Below, one piece after another: positions 43,434 to 51,231 of a stretch of DNA of 64,000 nucleotides. Below the pieces are notes generated by a model. It did not search any database, was not told the origin of the DNA, and saw only the letters and a list, made by a program, of their open reading frames with translations. The translations under genes and the position numbers were made by a program. Numbering within the stretch: position 1 is the stretch's first letter; each line of letters starts with the position of its first letter. The DNA comes from JAENVU01 sp963765075 (lineage in GTDB: Bacteria; Actinomycetota; Acidimicrobiia; IMCC26256; JAENVU01): NCBI GenBank assembly GCA_963765075.1, contig CAVXVA010000008.1:620001-684000 (forward strand). The letters run 5' to 3'.

Positions 43434-43535
43434 CTAGCGACCCTGCTGCCGACGCTGCCAGCGCGTCTTCTTCAGCAGCTTCTTGTGCTTCTTCTTCCGC
43501 ATGCGCTTGCGGCGCTTTTTGATCAGGGATCCCAT
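43434..43535 (-). CDS. 30S ribosomal protein bS22 (AURKAIP1/COX24-like), 33 residues
   Basis: This 33-residue, strongly basic peptide reads MGSLIKKRRKRMRKKKHKKL then LKKTRWQRRQQGR. It matches the actinobacterial bS22/COX24-like ribosomal peptide (GSxIKKRRKRMxKKKHxKLLxxTRxQRR). The gene lies alone on the minus strand between ispE and tRNA-Gln. No obvious Shine-Dalgarno precedes the ATG at 43535. Confidence 0.9.
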   Translation of the reverse strand: MGSLIKKRRKRMRKKKHKKLLKKTRWQRRQQGR

Positions 43536-43664
43536 GGCGTGGCGGAGGATAGCGGGCTTCGTGCACTTCGGCCCAGTCGAGCGTCGCTCACGGTCGTCGA
43601 TCCGCCGATTCGCGCTTCTGGGCCATGACGGAAGGAGTGACCGGGTAAGGTCAAGTGCGGTCCT

Positions 43665-43735
43665 TCGGGGGTGGTGTAACGGCAGCACGGGGTCCTTTGG
43701 AGTCTCAAGTCGAGGTTCGAAACCTCGCCCCCGAG
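43665..43735 (+). tRNA. tRNA-Gln (anticodon TTG)
   Basis: The cloverleaf folds with a perfect 7-bp acceptor (TCGGGGG / CCCCCGA), D-arm GTG...CAC, anticodon loop CTTTGGA with TTG at 43697-43699, and T-arm CGAGG-TTCGAAA-CCTCG. The discriminator is G and CCA is not encoded. The anticodon stem (GGGTC / GTCTC) contains a G-U pair and one U-U mismatch. The gene lies 81 bases before glmU. Confidence 0.88.
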
Positions 43736-43815
43736 CTGGTGAAGAACCCGAGGAATGTCGAACCGGTCGGTGGCGAGCGACGAGCACGCCAGGTGATGGC
43801 CTCGAAGGAGTGCGC

Positions 43816-45252
43816 GTGAGTGGATATCGGCCGCTCTCCGCGGTGGTATTGGCAGCGGGCGAAGGCACCCGGATGCGTTCGGCCACCCCCAAGGTGCTCC
43901 ACCCGTTGTGCGGTCGACCGATGCTGTTGCACGTAGTCGATGCCCTCGGAGCCCTCCCCCTCGAACGGATCGTTGTCGTGGTCGGCCACGGCGCGGAGCG
44001 GGTCACCAAGACGCTCCAGGAACAGGTCATCACCGAAGTGCCGGTGGTCTTCGTCGATCAGAAGGTGCAGCGCGGCACGGGCGATGCGGCCAGTGTTGCG
44101 CTGACTGCCTTTGCCGACGACGACCTCGAAGACGACGTGATCATCATGCCGGGGGACGCGCCCTTGGTCCGCCCGGAGCTGCTGGCCCGACTCGCCACCG
44201 CGCACCGCGAAGCCGATGCCGCGGTCAGCCTGGTCACCGCCGAGCTCGAACCCTGGACGTGGAGCTTCGGCCGGATCGTGCGTGACTCGCAGGGCCGGGT
44301 CGACCGGATCGTCGAACGAACCGATGCGACCGCCGAGGAACTCGAACTCCCCGAGGTCAACACGTCGATCTACTGCTTTCGCCGGAACCTGCTGGCGCCC
44401 GCGCTCCGTCGGCTCAGCCCCGAGAACGCCCAAGGCGAGTACTACCTCACCGATGCCGTCGCGGTATTGCGAGGCGCGGGCCACCAAGTGGTCGCAGTCG
44501 CGGCCGACGACCCGGCGGCATCGCGTCACGTCAACGACCGCGCGCAGCTGGCGGTCGCCGAGGCCATGTTGCGCGCCCGCATCAACGAGGGGTGGATGAT
44601 TGACGGCGTCACGATCGTGGACCCAGCCGCGACCTACATCGACGCGCACGTGCAGCTCGCGGCCGACGTGCGGGTGTTGCCGGGCACGATCCTCGAAGGG
44701 CACACGACCGTCGCCACCGGCGCGGTCATCGGGCCCGACACCCGACTCGTCGACACTGCCGTGGGTGAACGTGCCGTCGTGCAGAACACCGTGGCGCGAG
44801 ATGCCACGATCGGCGACGACGCGACGGTCGGTCCTTACGTGTCGTTGCGGGCCGGAACCCATGTCGGTGCCGGCGCGCACGTGGGCACCTTCGTCGAGAC
44901 GAAGAACGCCGAGATCGGTGAGGGCGCCAAGGTTCCGCACCTCGCGTACATGGGCGATGTGGAGATCGGACCGCGGGCCAATGTCGGCGCGGGCACGATC
45001 ACGGCCAACTACGACGGCAAGAACAAGCACGCATCGGTGATCGGCGCCGATGCTCGCATCGGGTCGAACTCGGTGTTGGTCGCCCCGGTGACGGTGGGCG
45101 AGGGTGCCTACACCGGCGCCGGCTCGGTGGTGACCCACGACGTGGCGCCAGGCGCGTTGGTCAAAGGGGTCCCGGCCCAGGTCGACGAGAGCTGGGCGGA
45201 ACGGCACGGCACGGATGACTCGAAGCGCGCAAGCGAGAAGGATTCGGACTGA
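43816..45252 (+). CDS. glmU: Bifunctional UDP-GlcNAc pyrophosphorylase / GlcN-1-P acetyltransferase
   Basis: This 478-residue enzyme makes UDP-GlcNAc for peptidoglycan. The N-terminal nucleotidyltransferase has AAGEGTRMRSATPKVLHPL and IIMPGDAPLVRPELL. The C-terminal left-handed beta-helix acetyltransferase has many hexapeptide turns and the NVGAGTITANYDGKNK motif. GTG 43816 is chosen for AAGGAG 5 bases upstream; a GTG at 43810 is also in frame. Its TGA overlaps the prs ATG by one base. The glmU-prs pair is conserved across actinobacteria. Confidence 0.95.
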   Translation: MSGYRPLSAVVLAAGEGTRMRSATPKVLHPLCGRPMLLHVVDALGALPLERIVVVVGHGAERVTKTLQEQVITEVPVVFVDQKVQRGTGDAASVALTAFADDDLEDDVIIMPGDAPLVRPELLARLATAHREADAAVSLVTAELEPWTWSFGRIVRDSQGRVDRIVERTDATAEELELPEVNTSIYCFRRNLLAPALRRLSPENAQGEYYLTDAVAVLRGAGHQVVAVAADDPAASRHVNDRAQLAVAEAMLRARINEGWMIDGVTIVDPAATYIDAHVQLAADVRVLPGTILEGHTTVATGAVIGPDTRLVDTAVGERAVVQNTVARDATIGDDATVGPYVSLRAGTHVGAGAHVGTFVETKNAEIGEGAKVPHLAYMGDVEIGPRANVGAGTITANYDGKNKHASVIGADARIGSNSVLVAPVTVGEGAYTGAGSVVTHDVAPGALVKGVPAQVDESWAERHGTDDSKRASEKDSD

Positions 45253-46241
45253 TGGAACTCGTACCCAAGAAGACCCTGCAACTCCTCGCAGGGTCGGGGA
45301 ACCCGGAGCTCTCCGAGGAGATCGCGGCGAGTCTCGGGGTGCCGCTGGGCGACGTCACGTTGTCGCGCTTCGCCAACGGCGAGTTGTACTGCCGCCTCGG
45401 GGAGAATGTGCGCGGCGCCGACGTGTTCGTGCTGCAAGGTCACTGCGACCCGATCAACGACCACATCATGGAACAACTCATCATGATCGACGCGCTCAAG
45501 CGAGCATCGGCGCGGCGGATCACGGCGGTGTGTCCGTTCTATGGATACGCGCGGCAAGACCGCAAGGCCGAAGGTCGCGAGCCGATCACCGCGCGTCTGC
45601 TTGCCGATCTCTTCACCGTCGCCGGCGCCGACCGGGTCGTCGTGGTCGACCTCCACACCGGCCAGATCCAAGGTTTCTTCGACTTCCCGGTCGACCACCT
45701 CACCGCGGTTCCGCTGTTGGCCGATCACCTCGTGGGCGTGCTCGATCGCGAGACCGAGGTCACCGTCGTGTCGCCGGACGCCGGTGGCGGCAAGCTCGCC
45801 CGCCGCTTCGCGAATTGTCTCGACGGCCACGGCGTCCACGCCGACCTTGCGTTCATCGACAAGCGTCGGCCGAAGGGCACCCACAATGTGGCCGTCGCGA
45901 CCGAGGTCGTCGGACTCGTCGAAGGCCGTCAGTGCATCCTGATCGACGACATGATCGATACGGCCGGCACCGTGGTCAGTGCCGCCGAGTTGCTGATGGG
46001 TCGGGGCGCGAAGTCGGTCTCGATTCTCGCGACCCACGGTCTGCTCTCCGGTCCGGCGGTCGATCGTCTGAAGAATGGACCGATCCGCGATGTCGTGGTG
46101 ACCAACTCGCTGCCCGTCCCGTCGGAGAAGCACTTCGATTCGTTGACGGTGCTGTCGATCGCGCCGATCGTCGCCGATGCCCTGGCCGCGGTGTTCGAGG
46201 AGCGGAGCGTCTCGGAGTTGTTCAGCGGCGACAACGTCTGA
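45252..46241 (+). CDS. prs: Ribose-phosphate pyrophosphokinase
   Basis: This 329-residue enzyme makes PRPP from ribose-5-phosphate and ATP. Seen are the start LQLLAGSGNPELSEEIAASL, the flexible loop CPFYGYARQDRKAEGREPI, VVDLHTGQIQGFFD, the PRPP loop LIDDMIDTAGTVV and VVVTNSLPVP. It is translationally coupled to glmU (TGATG). A palindromic repeat element lies 75 bases after the stop and may end the transcript. Confidence 0.95.
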   Translation: MELVPKKTLQLLAGSGNPELSEEIAASLGVPLGDVTLSRFANGELYCRLGENVRGADVFVLQGHCDPINDHIMEQLIMIDALKRASARRITAVCPFYGYARQDRKAEGREPITARLLADLFTVAGADRVVVVDLHTGQIQGFFDFPVDHLTAVPLLADHLVGVLDRETEVTVVSPDAGGGKLARRFANCLDGHGVHADLAFIDKRRPKGTHNVAVATEVVGLVEGRQCILIDDMIDTAGTVVSAAELLMGRGAKSVSILATHGLLSGPAVDRLKNGPIRDVVVTNSLPVPSEKHFDSLTVLSIAPIVADALAAVFEERSVSELFSGDNV

Positions 46242-46316
46242 CTCGCGGCCCTCGGCGCGTGCCCTCGGCTTTGGTGCGCACGCATCCCGCCCGACCCATC
46301 TGCCCTCCCTCCCCGG

Positions 46317-46376
46317 CCGCGCTTGGGGTGTGAGCGTCGGTTTCCGACGAGCACACCCCAAGCGCGGCGGGTTCCG
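46317..46376 (+). repeat. 60-bp palindromic repeat, copy 1
   Basis: A 16-base arm CCGCGCTTGGGGTGTG pairs perfectly with CACACCCCAAGCGCGG. Inside is a second stem CGTCGG-TTT-CCGACG, giving one long hairpin followed by CGGGTTCCG. The whole 60-mer recurs at 47078 with a single base change. Confidence 0.85.
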
Positions 46377-46462
46377 CGCGACCGCCCAAGCGGCTCGCTC
46401 TGTCTCCCGTCGCAGATGGGGCCGCGACCGGCGGATCCCGGCCGCCCCAACTGACACGGTGT

Positions 46463-46942
46463 TCAAGCGGAAGGACCAAGCACTGCCTCTCGGCGGTCGT
46501 TCAGTTCAGAGACCAGACGCCGGGCGGTGATGGCGCCAGTGGGAACGGGCAGCCAGGCGTTCGATCCCGTCATCCGTCTGGTCCATCTGCCGTATCGCGG
46601 ATGTTCCGGGCCGGCGTCGTAGTTGAACACGACGAATTGTTGGCGTGCGGACCAAACCGACATCGTGTGAACGCGGAAGCGGCTACACCGACCAAGGTCG
46701 AATGACCGTGCCCGCCGAGGTGCCTGCCTCACAACGATGCGTTGCTTCGTCACCGTCAGCGTCGACGGGCTGAAGAACATGACGGCCCCAACGCAGGTGC
46801 ATGGTCCAAAGAATGCAAGTCCCAACCAACCTGCCCAGTGGCCATCGAAGAGCATGAACACACCGGTGATACAGAATCCGACACCGATCAGGAAAACCAG
46901 TCCGCCCTCACGACGCTGGGCGCGAAGCCGGAATGGTGGCAC
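46463..46942 (-). CDS. Small two-helix membrane protein between the repeats, hypothetical
   Basis: This 159-residue protein has a basic start, two membrane helices (GLVFLIGVGFCITGVFMLF and WLGLAFFGPCTCVGAVMFF) and a beta-rich tail (STLTVTKQRIVVRQAPRRAR, RQQFVVFNYDAG). The layout resembles STM3941-like or PH-type membrane proteins. Function unknown. The GTG start at 46942 is my choice because ATG candidates are absent near the first helix. Copies of the same 60-bp palindrome lie on both sides. Confidence 0.55.
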   Translation of the reverse strand: MPPFRLRAQRREGGLVFLIGVGFCITGVFMLFDGHWAGWLGLAFFGPCTCVGAVMFFSPSTLTVTKQRIVVRQAPRRARSFDLGRCSRFRVHTMSVWSARQQFVVFNYDAGPEHPRYGRWTRRMTGSNAWLPVPTGAITARRLVSELNDRREAVLGPSA

Positions 46943-47298
46943 CCGCCCATGATCGCGCCCATCGCCGCGCGCCCGCACCGCATGAAATCGATGGCAATCG
47001 AATTTGGGACTGGACTCTCGGGCACGGGTTGGCGCCCGGGCTGGCGGGTTCCTTCTTCCTACTCCGCCAAATTTCGACCGCGCTTGGGGTGTGAGCGTCG
47101 GTTTCCGACGGGCACACCCCAAGCGCGGCGGGTTCCGAGTGCCTTTTCACCGTCCGGCCCAATGTGGGGCCAGAAGGCTGACGCGACCGTCGTTGCGGGC
47201 TGATATCCGAGGGTCCGGACCTGTGGTTTGGTCTGGGGCACCTCATTCGGTCAGAATGGCCGGTCTCTTGTGCACCTCGTGAAGGACTTCGCCGCGCC
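46943..47298. other. 356-base intergenic region before rplY
   Basis: No gene is supported here. The stretch contains the second 60-bp palindromic repeat (47078-47137) and then about 160 bases leading to rplY, where a purine-rich AAGGA lies upstream of the ATG. I see no clear sigma-70 promoter with both boxes. Confidence 0.5.
47078..47137 (+). repeat. 60-bp palindromic repeat, copy 2
   Basis: It is identical to the 60-mer at 46317 except for one base (A to G) between the inner and outer stems, and it has the same orientation. The two copies are 701 bases apart and bracket a single small gene. Confidence 0.85.
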
Positions 47299-47964
47299 AT
47301 GTCTGATGTCAAGCTCAATGTCGAGCCCCGCCTGGAACTCGGTTCCGGTCCTGCGGGCCGTTACCGCACCGCGGGCAAGGTGCCGGCAACGGTGTACGGC
47401 CTCGAGGCCGACCCGACGTCCGTGTTGGTCGGCGCGCTCGAACTCGAGCGCATCCTCCACGGTGCGAGTGGTGCGAACACGCTGATCACTCTGAACCTGG
47501 CCGACGGCGACGCGCTGGCGCTCGCCCGTCAGATCCAGCGTCACCCGACCCGTGGTGACCTCGTCCACGTCGACTTCGTCCGCATTCGCCGCGACGTCGC
47601 GGTGACCGCCGAAGTCCCGCTCAACCTCGAAGGCGAGGCGCCGGGTGCGCGCGCCGGTGGTCTGCTCGAGCAGCTGATCTTCTCGGTCACAGTGGAAGCG
47701 GTTCCCGGCTCGATTCCGAACTCAATCACCGTCGACGTGTCGAGCCTGGAGATGGGCGACCAAATCCACATCTCCGACCTCGCAGTGCCCGCCGGCGTCA
47801 CGCTCCAGCATGAAGCCGAAGAACTCGTCGTGCAGATCTCGATTCCACGTGGTCTGGAAGACGAGGCGGGCGAGGGCGAAGAGGGCGAAGCGGGCGAGGG
47901 CGGCGACACCGCCAGCGCGTCGTCCGATGGTGGCGACTCCGGCGACGGCGGCAGCGGGGCATAG
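47299..47964 (+). CDS. rplY: 50S ribosomal protein bL25 (Ctc type)
   Basis: This 221-residue protein binds 5S rRNA. The N-terminal L25 domain shows GSGPAGRYRTAGKVPATVYG and the segment RGDLVHVDFVRI. The C-terminal TL5 beta domain has AEVPLNLEGEAPGARAGGLL and LEMGDQIHISDLAVP. The tail is an acidic Glu/Gly/Asp-rich stretch of about 35 residues. The neighbouring pth gene follows after 6 bases, the usual rplY-pth pair. Confidence 0.95.
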   Translation: MSDVKLNVEPRLELGSGPAGRYRTAGKVPATVYGLEADPTSVLVGALELERILHGASGANTLITLNLADGDALALARQIQRHPTRGDLVHVDFVRIRRDVAVTAEVPLNLEGEAPGARAGGLLEQLIFSVTVEAVPGSIPNSITVDVSSLEMGDQIHISDLAVPAGVTLQHEAEELVVQISIPRGLEDEAGEGEEGEAGEGGDTASASSDGGDSGDGGSGA

Positions 47965-47970
47965 TCCTCG

Positions 47971-48573
47971 GTGCGCCGGTCCGGTGAACGCCGGGGAACA
48001 CCGGCGGATCTGCTCGTCGTCGGATTGGGCAACCCCGGTCCGGACTATGCCAAGACGCGCCACAACGTCGGCGCGGAAGTCGTCGAACTGCTCGCACGTC
48101 GTCACGGCGCCAAGCTCAAGAAGGGCAAAGAGCGCGCGCTCGTCGACGAGGTCCGCATCGAAGGTGCGCGCGTCGCGCTCGCAGTTCCACTCACCTACAT
48201 GAACGACTCGGGTGATGCTGTACGTCTGCTCGCCCATCGGTACGGCGTGGAGCCCGAACAGATCGTGATCGTGCAGGACGAACTCGACCTACCAGTGGCG
48301 GCACTGAAGCTGAAGGCGGGCGGCGGTCTTGCGGGCCACAACGGTTTGCGATCGATCAAGTCGCACCTGCACAGCGACGCGTTCCTGCGGGTGCGAATCG
48401 GGGTGAGCAAGCCGGTGACCAAGGAGCAGGGCGCCGACCACGTGCTCAACAAGTTCGGCAAACGTGAACGTGCCGAGATCGACGTGACCCTGGAACGCGC
48501 CGCCGACGCGGTCGAAGCCATCGTCCGCGACGGCATCACCACCGCGATGAACGCCTACAACACCTCCGGCTGA
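47971..48573 (+). CDS. pth: Peptidyl-tRNA hydrolase
   Basis: This 200-residue enzyme frees tRNA from stalled peptidyl-tRNA. GLGNPGPDYAKTRHNVGAEV carries the catalytic His; PLTYMNDSGDAV, VQDELDLPVAALKLK and GGGLAGHNGLRSIKSHLHSD are the other family motifs. The start is GTG 47971. Its 3' end overlaps the convergent gmhB gene by 19 bases. Confidence 0.95.
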   Translation: MRRSGERRGTPADLLVVGLGNPGPDYAKTRHNVGAEVVELLARRHGAKLKKGKERALVDEVRIEGARVALAVPLTYMNDSGDAVRLLAHRYGVEPEQIVIVQDELDLPVAALKLKAGGGLAGHNGLRSIKSHLHSDAFLRVRIGVSKPVTKEQGADHVLNKFGKRERAEIDVTLERAADAVEAIVRDGITTAMNAYNTSG

Positions 48574-49110
48574 ACTCCCCGGTTGGTCAGCCACTCGGCG
48601 AAGGCGTCGAGGGTGTCCCAGGTGGGGACGTCGGGGTAGTCGGCCTCGGTCGCCCGGCCTTTGCCGGTGCGCAACAGGGCGGGGCGGCAGCCGAAGCGGC
48701 GAGCGGCCTCGATGTCCCGACCGGCGTCGGCCACGAACCACGTGCTCGGCGGGATCGAAACCCAGCGCGGCGTGCGCTTGTTCGAGCAGGAGCGTGTCGG
48801 GCTTGCGACATCGGCAACCGTCATCTGGGCTGTGATCGCACACGAACCAGCGCGAGATGGCGCCACCGAGCCGGGTATTCAGCTCGTCATTGATCGCATC
48901 GAGGGTCGCCCGATCCATCCACCCGCGGCCGACCGCCGACTGGTTCGTGATCACCACCAGGTCGTAGCCGGCGGCGCGGAGTCGGGCACAGCCGTCGGCC
49001 GCGCCGGCCTCGATTTCGAGGTCTTCGACGCATTTGACCGAATCCGGCCGGTCCACGTTTAAGACCCCGTCCCTATCGAGCAGGATCACCCCGTTGCTAC
49101 CCTCAAGCAC
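48555..49110 (-). CDS. gmhB: D-glycero-D-manno-heptose-1,7-bisphosphate 7-phosphatase, one +1 shift
   Basis: This HAD-superfamily phosphatase opens with LLDRDGVLNVDRPD (DxDGV-type motif with nucleophile Asp) and continues VVITNQSAVGRGWMD and a zinc-binding segment CDHSPDDGCRCRKPDTLLLE, which is typical of GmhB. After GFDPAEHV one extra base near 48738 breaks the frame. Without it, FVADAGRDIEAARRFGCRPA and the C-terminus follow. The corrected length is about 184 residues. The start is GTG 49110 or GTG 49089. It is divergent from gmhA by 28 bases and should supply the middle step of ADP-heptose synthesis. Confidence 0.75.
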
Positions 49111-49138
49111 TGTCCCTGGCCCGTCGAGAGATTCACGC

Positions 49139-49712
49139 GTGGACTTCGAAGAGGCTATTCGCGAACACCAGACGATGATGGCGGGTCTCCCCGAGTTGTG
49201 GCCGGCGCTGTCCGAAGCCGCCGCGGCGATCGTCGAACGGGTCCAGAACGGCGGCAACGTCTTCTGGTTCGGGAACGGCGGGAGTGCCACCCAGGCGTTG
49301 CATTTCGCCACTGAACTCGTCGGTCGCTTCGAGCGGGATCGCCCGGGAATCGGCTCGGTCGCGCTGGTGGCCGACACCGGGCTCATCACCGCAGTTGCGA
49401 ACGACTACTCGTTCGACATCGTCTTTGCCCGCCAACTCGAGGCGCTCTGTCGTCCGGGTGATGTTGCGGTCGGACTCTCGACCTCGGGCAACAGCCCCAA
49501 CGTCTTGAGCGGGATCGAGACAGGCCCATTCGATCGGAGCACTCACCGTGGGATTCGCCGGCGGCGACGGCGGGAAGCTCGCGCGCAACGTGGACATCCC
49601 GATCGTCGTCGACATCGAACGAACCTGCCGCATACAAGAGGCTCACCTCTTTCTGGGACATACGCTGTGCGAGATGATCGAAGCGGCCGTCTCTGAGCGT
49701 GGCGATGTTTGA
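49139..49712 (+). CDS. gmhA: Sedoheptulose-7-phosphate isomerase, one +1 shift
   Basis: This SIS-domain isomerase converts sedoheptulose-7-P to heptose-7-P. Visible are GNVFWFGNGGSATQALHFAT, the segment VGLSTSGNSPNVLSGIETA, and, after one extra base near 49523, HSIGALTVGFAGGDGG, DIPIVVDIERTCRIQEAHLF and GHTLCEMIEAA. The corrected length is 190 residues, normal for GmhA. The start is GTG 49139 (VDFEEAIREHQTMM). Its end overlaps hldE by 14 bases, supporting an operon. Confidence 0.8.
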
Positions 49713-51189
49713 TCGTCCCGACATCGTTGATGCCGCGGTCCGTGGCGGGTTTGCCGGTGTGCGGATGCTCGTCGTGGGCGACCTCATGCTCGACCGCTAC
49801 CTCATCGGCGACGTCGCCCGGATCTCGCCGGAGGCACCGGTCCCTGTGGTGCGTCTCAGTCGGGAGGCCGTCTCGGTCGGTGGCGCGGGGAACGTTGCGC
49901 TGAACCTGGCGGGGCTGGGCGTACGAGCCGATGTGGCCGGCTGGACCGGCGACGACGACCCCGGGACTCGCTTGCGGGAACTCCTCGGTCTCGCGGGCGT
50001 GCGCGTGATCGGGGTCGATGTCATTCGCGGCCGGCCGACCACCACCAAGACCCGAATCCTGTCCGGCCAGCAGCAACTGGTGCGGATCGACGACGAAGAT
50101 CTTTCGCCCCGTCTGACCGCCGAGCGTCGGAGCTGGGACAACCGGGTGGTCGAACTCCTCGACGACGGGTACGACGCGCTGGTCATCTCCGATTACGCCA
50201 AGGGTGTGTTGGCCGAGGACCTGTGCCGCCGCCTCATCAAGCAGGCCCGCCATCGCGGGATCCCGGTGCTGGTCGATCCGAAAGGCCTCGACTACGGCAA
50301 GTACCGCGGCGCGACGACCGTCACGCCGAACGAGACCGAACTCGCGGCGACGACGCAAGTCTCGGCGTCGAACCCGTACGAACTGACGGAGGCCGCGGCG
50401 CGACTCCGGGAACTCCTCGCGCTCGACTTCGTGACCTTGACCCGCGGTGAGGCCGGGATTTCGCTCGTGGAGGCCACGGGGACGCGCCACGTTCCCGCCC
50501 GCGCTCGGGAGGTCTTCGACGTGTCCGGTGCGGGCGACACCGCGATCGCCACGCTCGCCGCGGGTATCGCGGTCGGGTTGGATGCCCACGACGCCGCGGT
50601 CCTCGCGAACCTCGCGGCCGGGATCATCGTCGGGAAGACCGGCACCATCCCGATCCGTCAGGACGAACTCCTGGCCGCCCTCGGCCCGGCGGTCGACGCA
50701 CCGCCGCCACTCGACGAGAAGGTGGTCTCGTTGGAATCCGCAGTCGGATTGGTCACCCGCTGGCGCAACGAGGGCCACGAGGTCGGCTTCACCAACGGGT
50801 GTTTCGATCTGGTGCACGCCGGCCACGTCGTCTATCTGGACTGGGCCCGGCGCAACTGCGACCGGTTGATCGTCGCCCTCAACACCGACGATTCCGTGCG
50901 GGCGTTGAAGGGTGCCGGCCGGCCCGTCAACGGTGAAGATGCTCGAGCCCAGGTGCTCGCCGGCCTCGCCGCGGTCGACGCGGTGGTCCTCTTCGCCGAG
51001 TCGACACCGCTGGCCGTGATCGATGCGTTGCGACCGGACGTCCTGGTCAAGGGCGAGGACTACGCCGTCGAAGACATCATCGGCGCGACCGAAGTCCGCT
51101 CCTGGGGCGGCCGGGTGCTTCGGGCCCCGCTCAGTGAAGGGCACAGCACCACCGCGATGCTGGACCGCCTCGCCGCCGAACGTTCCTAG
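49699..51189 (+). CDS. hldE: Bifunctional heptose-7-P kinase / heptose-1-P adenylyltransferase
   Basis: This 496-residue fusion has an N-terminal PfkB sugar kinase (LVVGDLMLDRYLIGDVARIS, GGAGNVALNLAGLG and the catalytic segment DVSGAGDTAIATLA). The C-terminal nucleotidyltransferase begins at about residue 355 (GFTNGCFDLVHAGHVVYLDW, with HxGH) and ends VLRAPLSEGHSTTAMLDRL. It phosphorylates heptose-7-P and adds AMP to give ADP-heptose. Together with gmhA and gmhB it completes the route apart from the final epimerase. The start is GTG 49699, or possibly ATG 49705. Confidence 0.92.
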   Translation: MAMFDRPDIVDAAVRGGFAGVRMLVVGDLMLDRYLIGDVARISPEAPVPVVRLSREAVSVGGAGNVALNLAGLGVRADVAGWTGDDDPGTRLRELLGLAGVRVIGVDVIRGRPTTTKTRILSGQQQLVRIDDEDLSPRLTAERRSWDNRVVELLDDGYDALVISDYAKGVLAEDLCRRLIKQARHRGIPVLVDPKGLDYGKYRGATTVTPNETELAATTQVSASNPYELTEAAARLRELLALDFVTLTRGEAGISLVEATGTRHVPARAREVFDVSGAGDTAIATLAAGIAVGLDAHDAAVLANLAAGIIVGKTGTIPIRQDELLAALGPAVDAPPPLDEKVVSLESAVGLVTRWRNEGHEVGFTNGCFDLVHAGHVVYLDWARRNCDRLIVALNTDDSVRALKGAGRPVNGEDARAQVLAGLAAVDAVVLFAESTPLAVIDALRPDVLVKGEDYAVEDIIGATEVRSWGGRVLRAPLSEGHSTTAMLDRLAAERS

Positions 51190-51231
51190 ACCCGTTCGCC
51201 CCACGCGGGTGTGGTCGGTCAGAGTGGTGTG

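Noticed and set aside
46377..47077. A classical insertion sequence between the 60-bp repeats
   Set aside because: The repeats are direct, no transposase is encoded between them and no target duplication is visible.
46242..47298. A CRISPR array
   Set aside because: There are only two copies of a long palindrome 701 bases apart, with no regular spacers and no cas genes.
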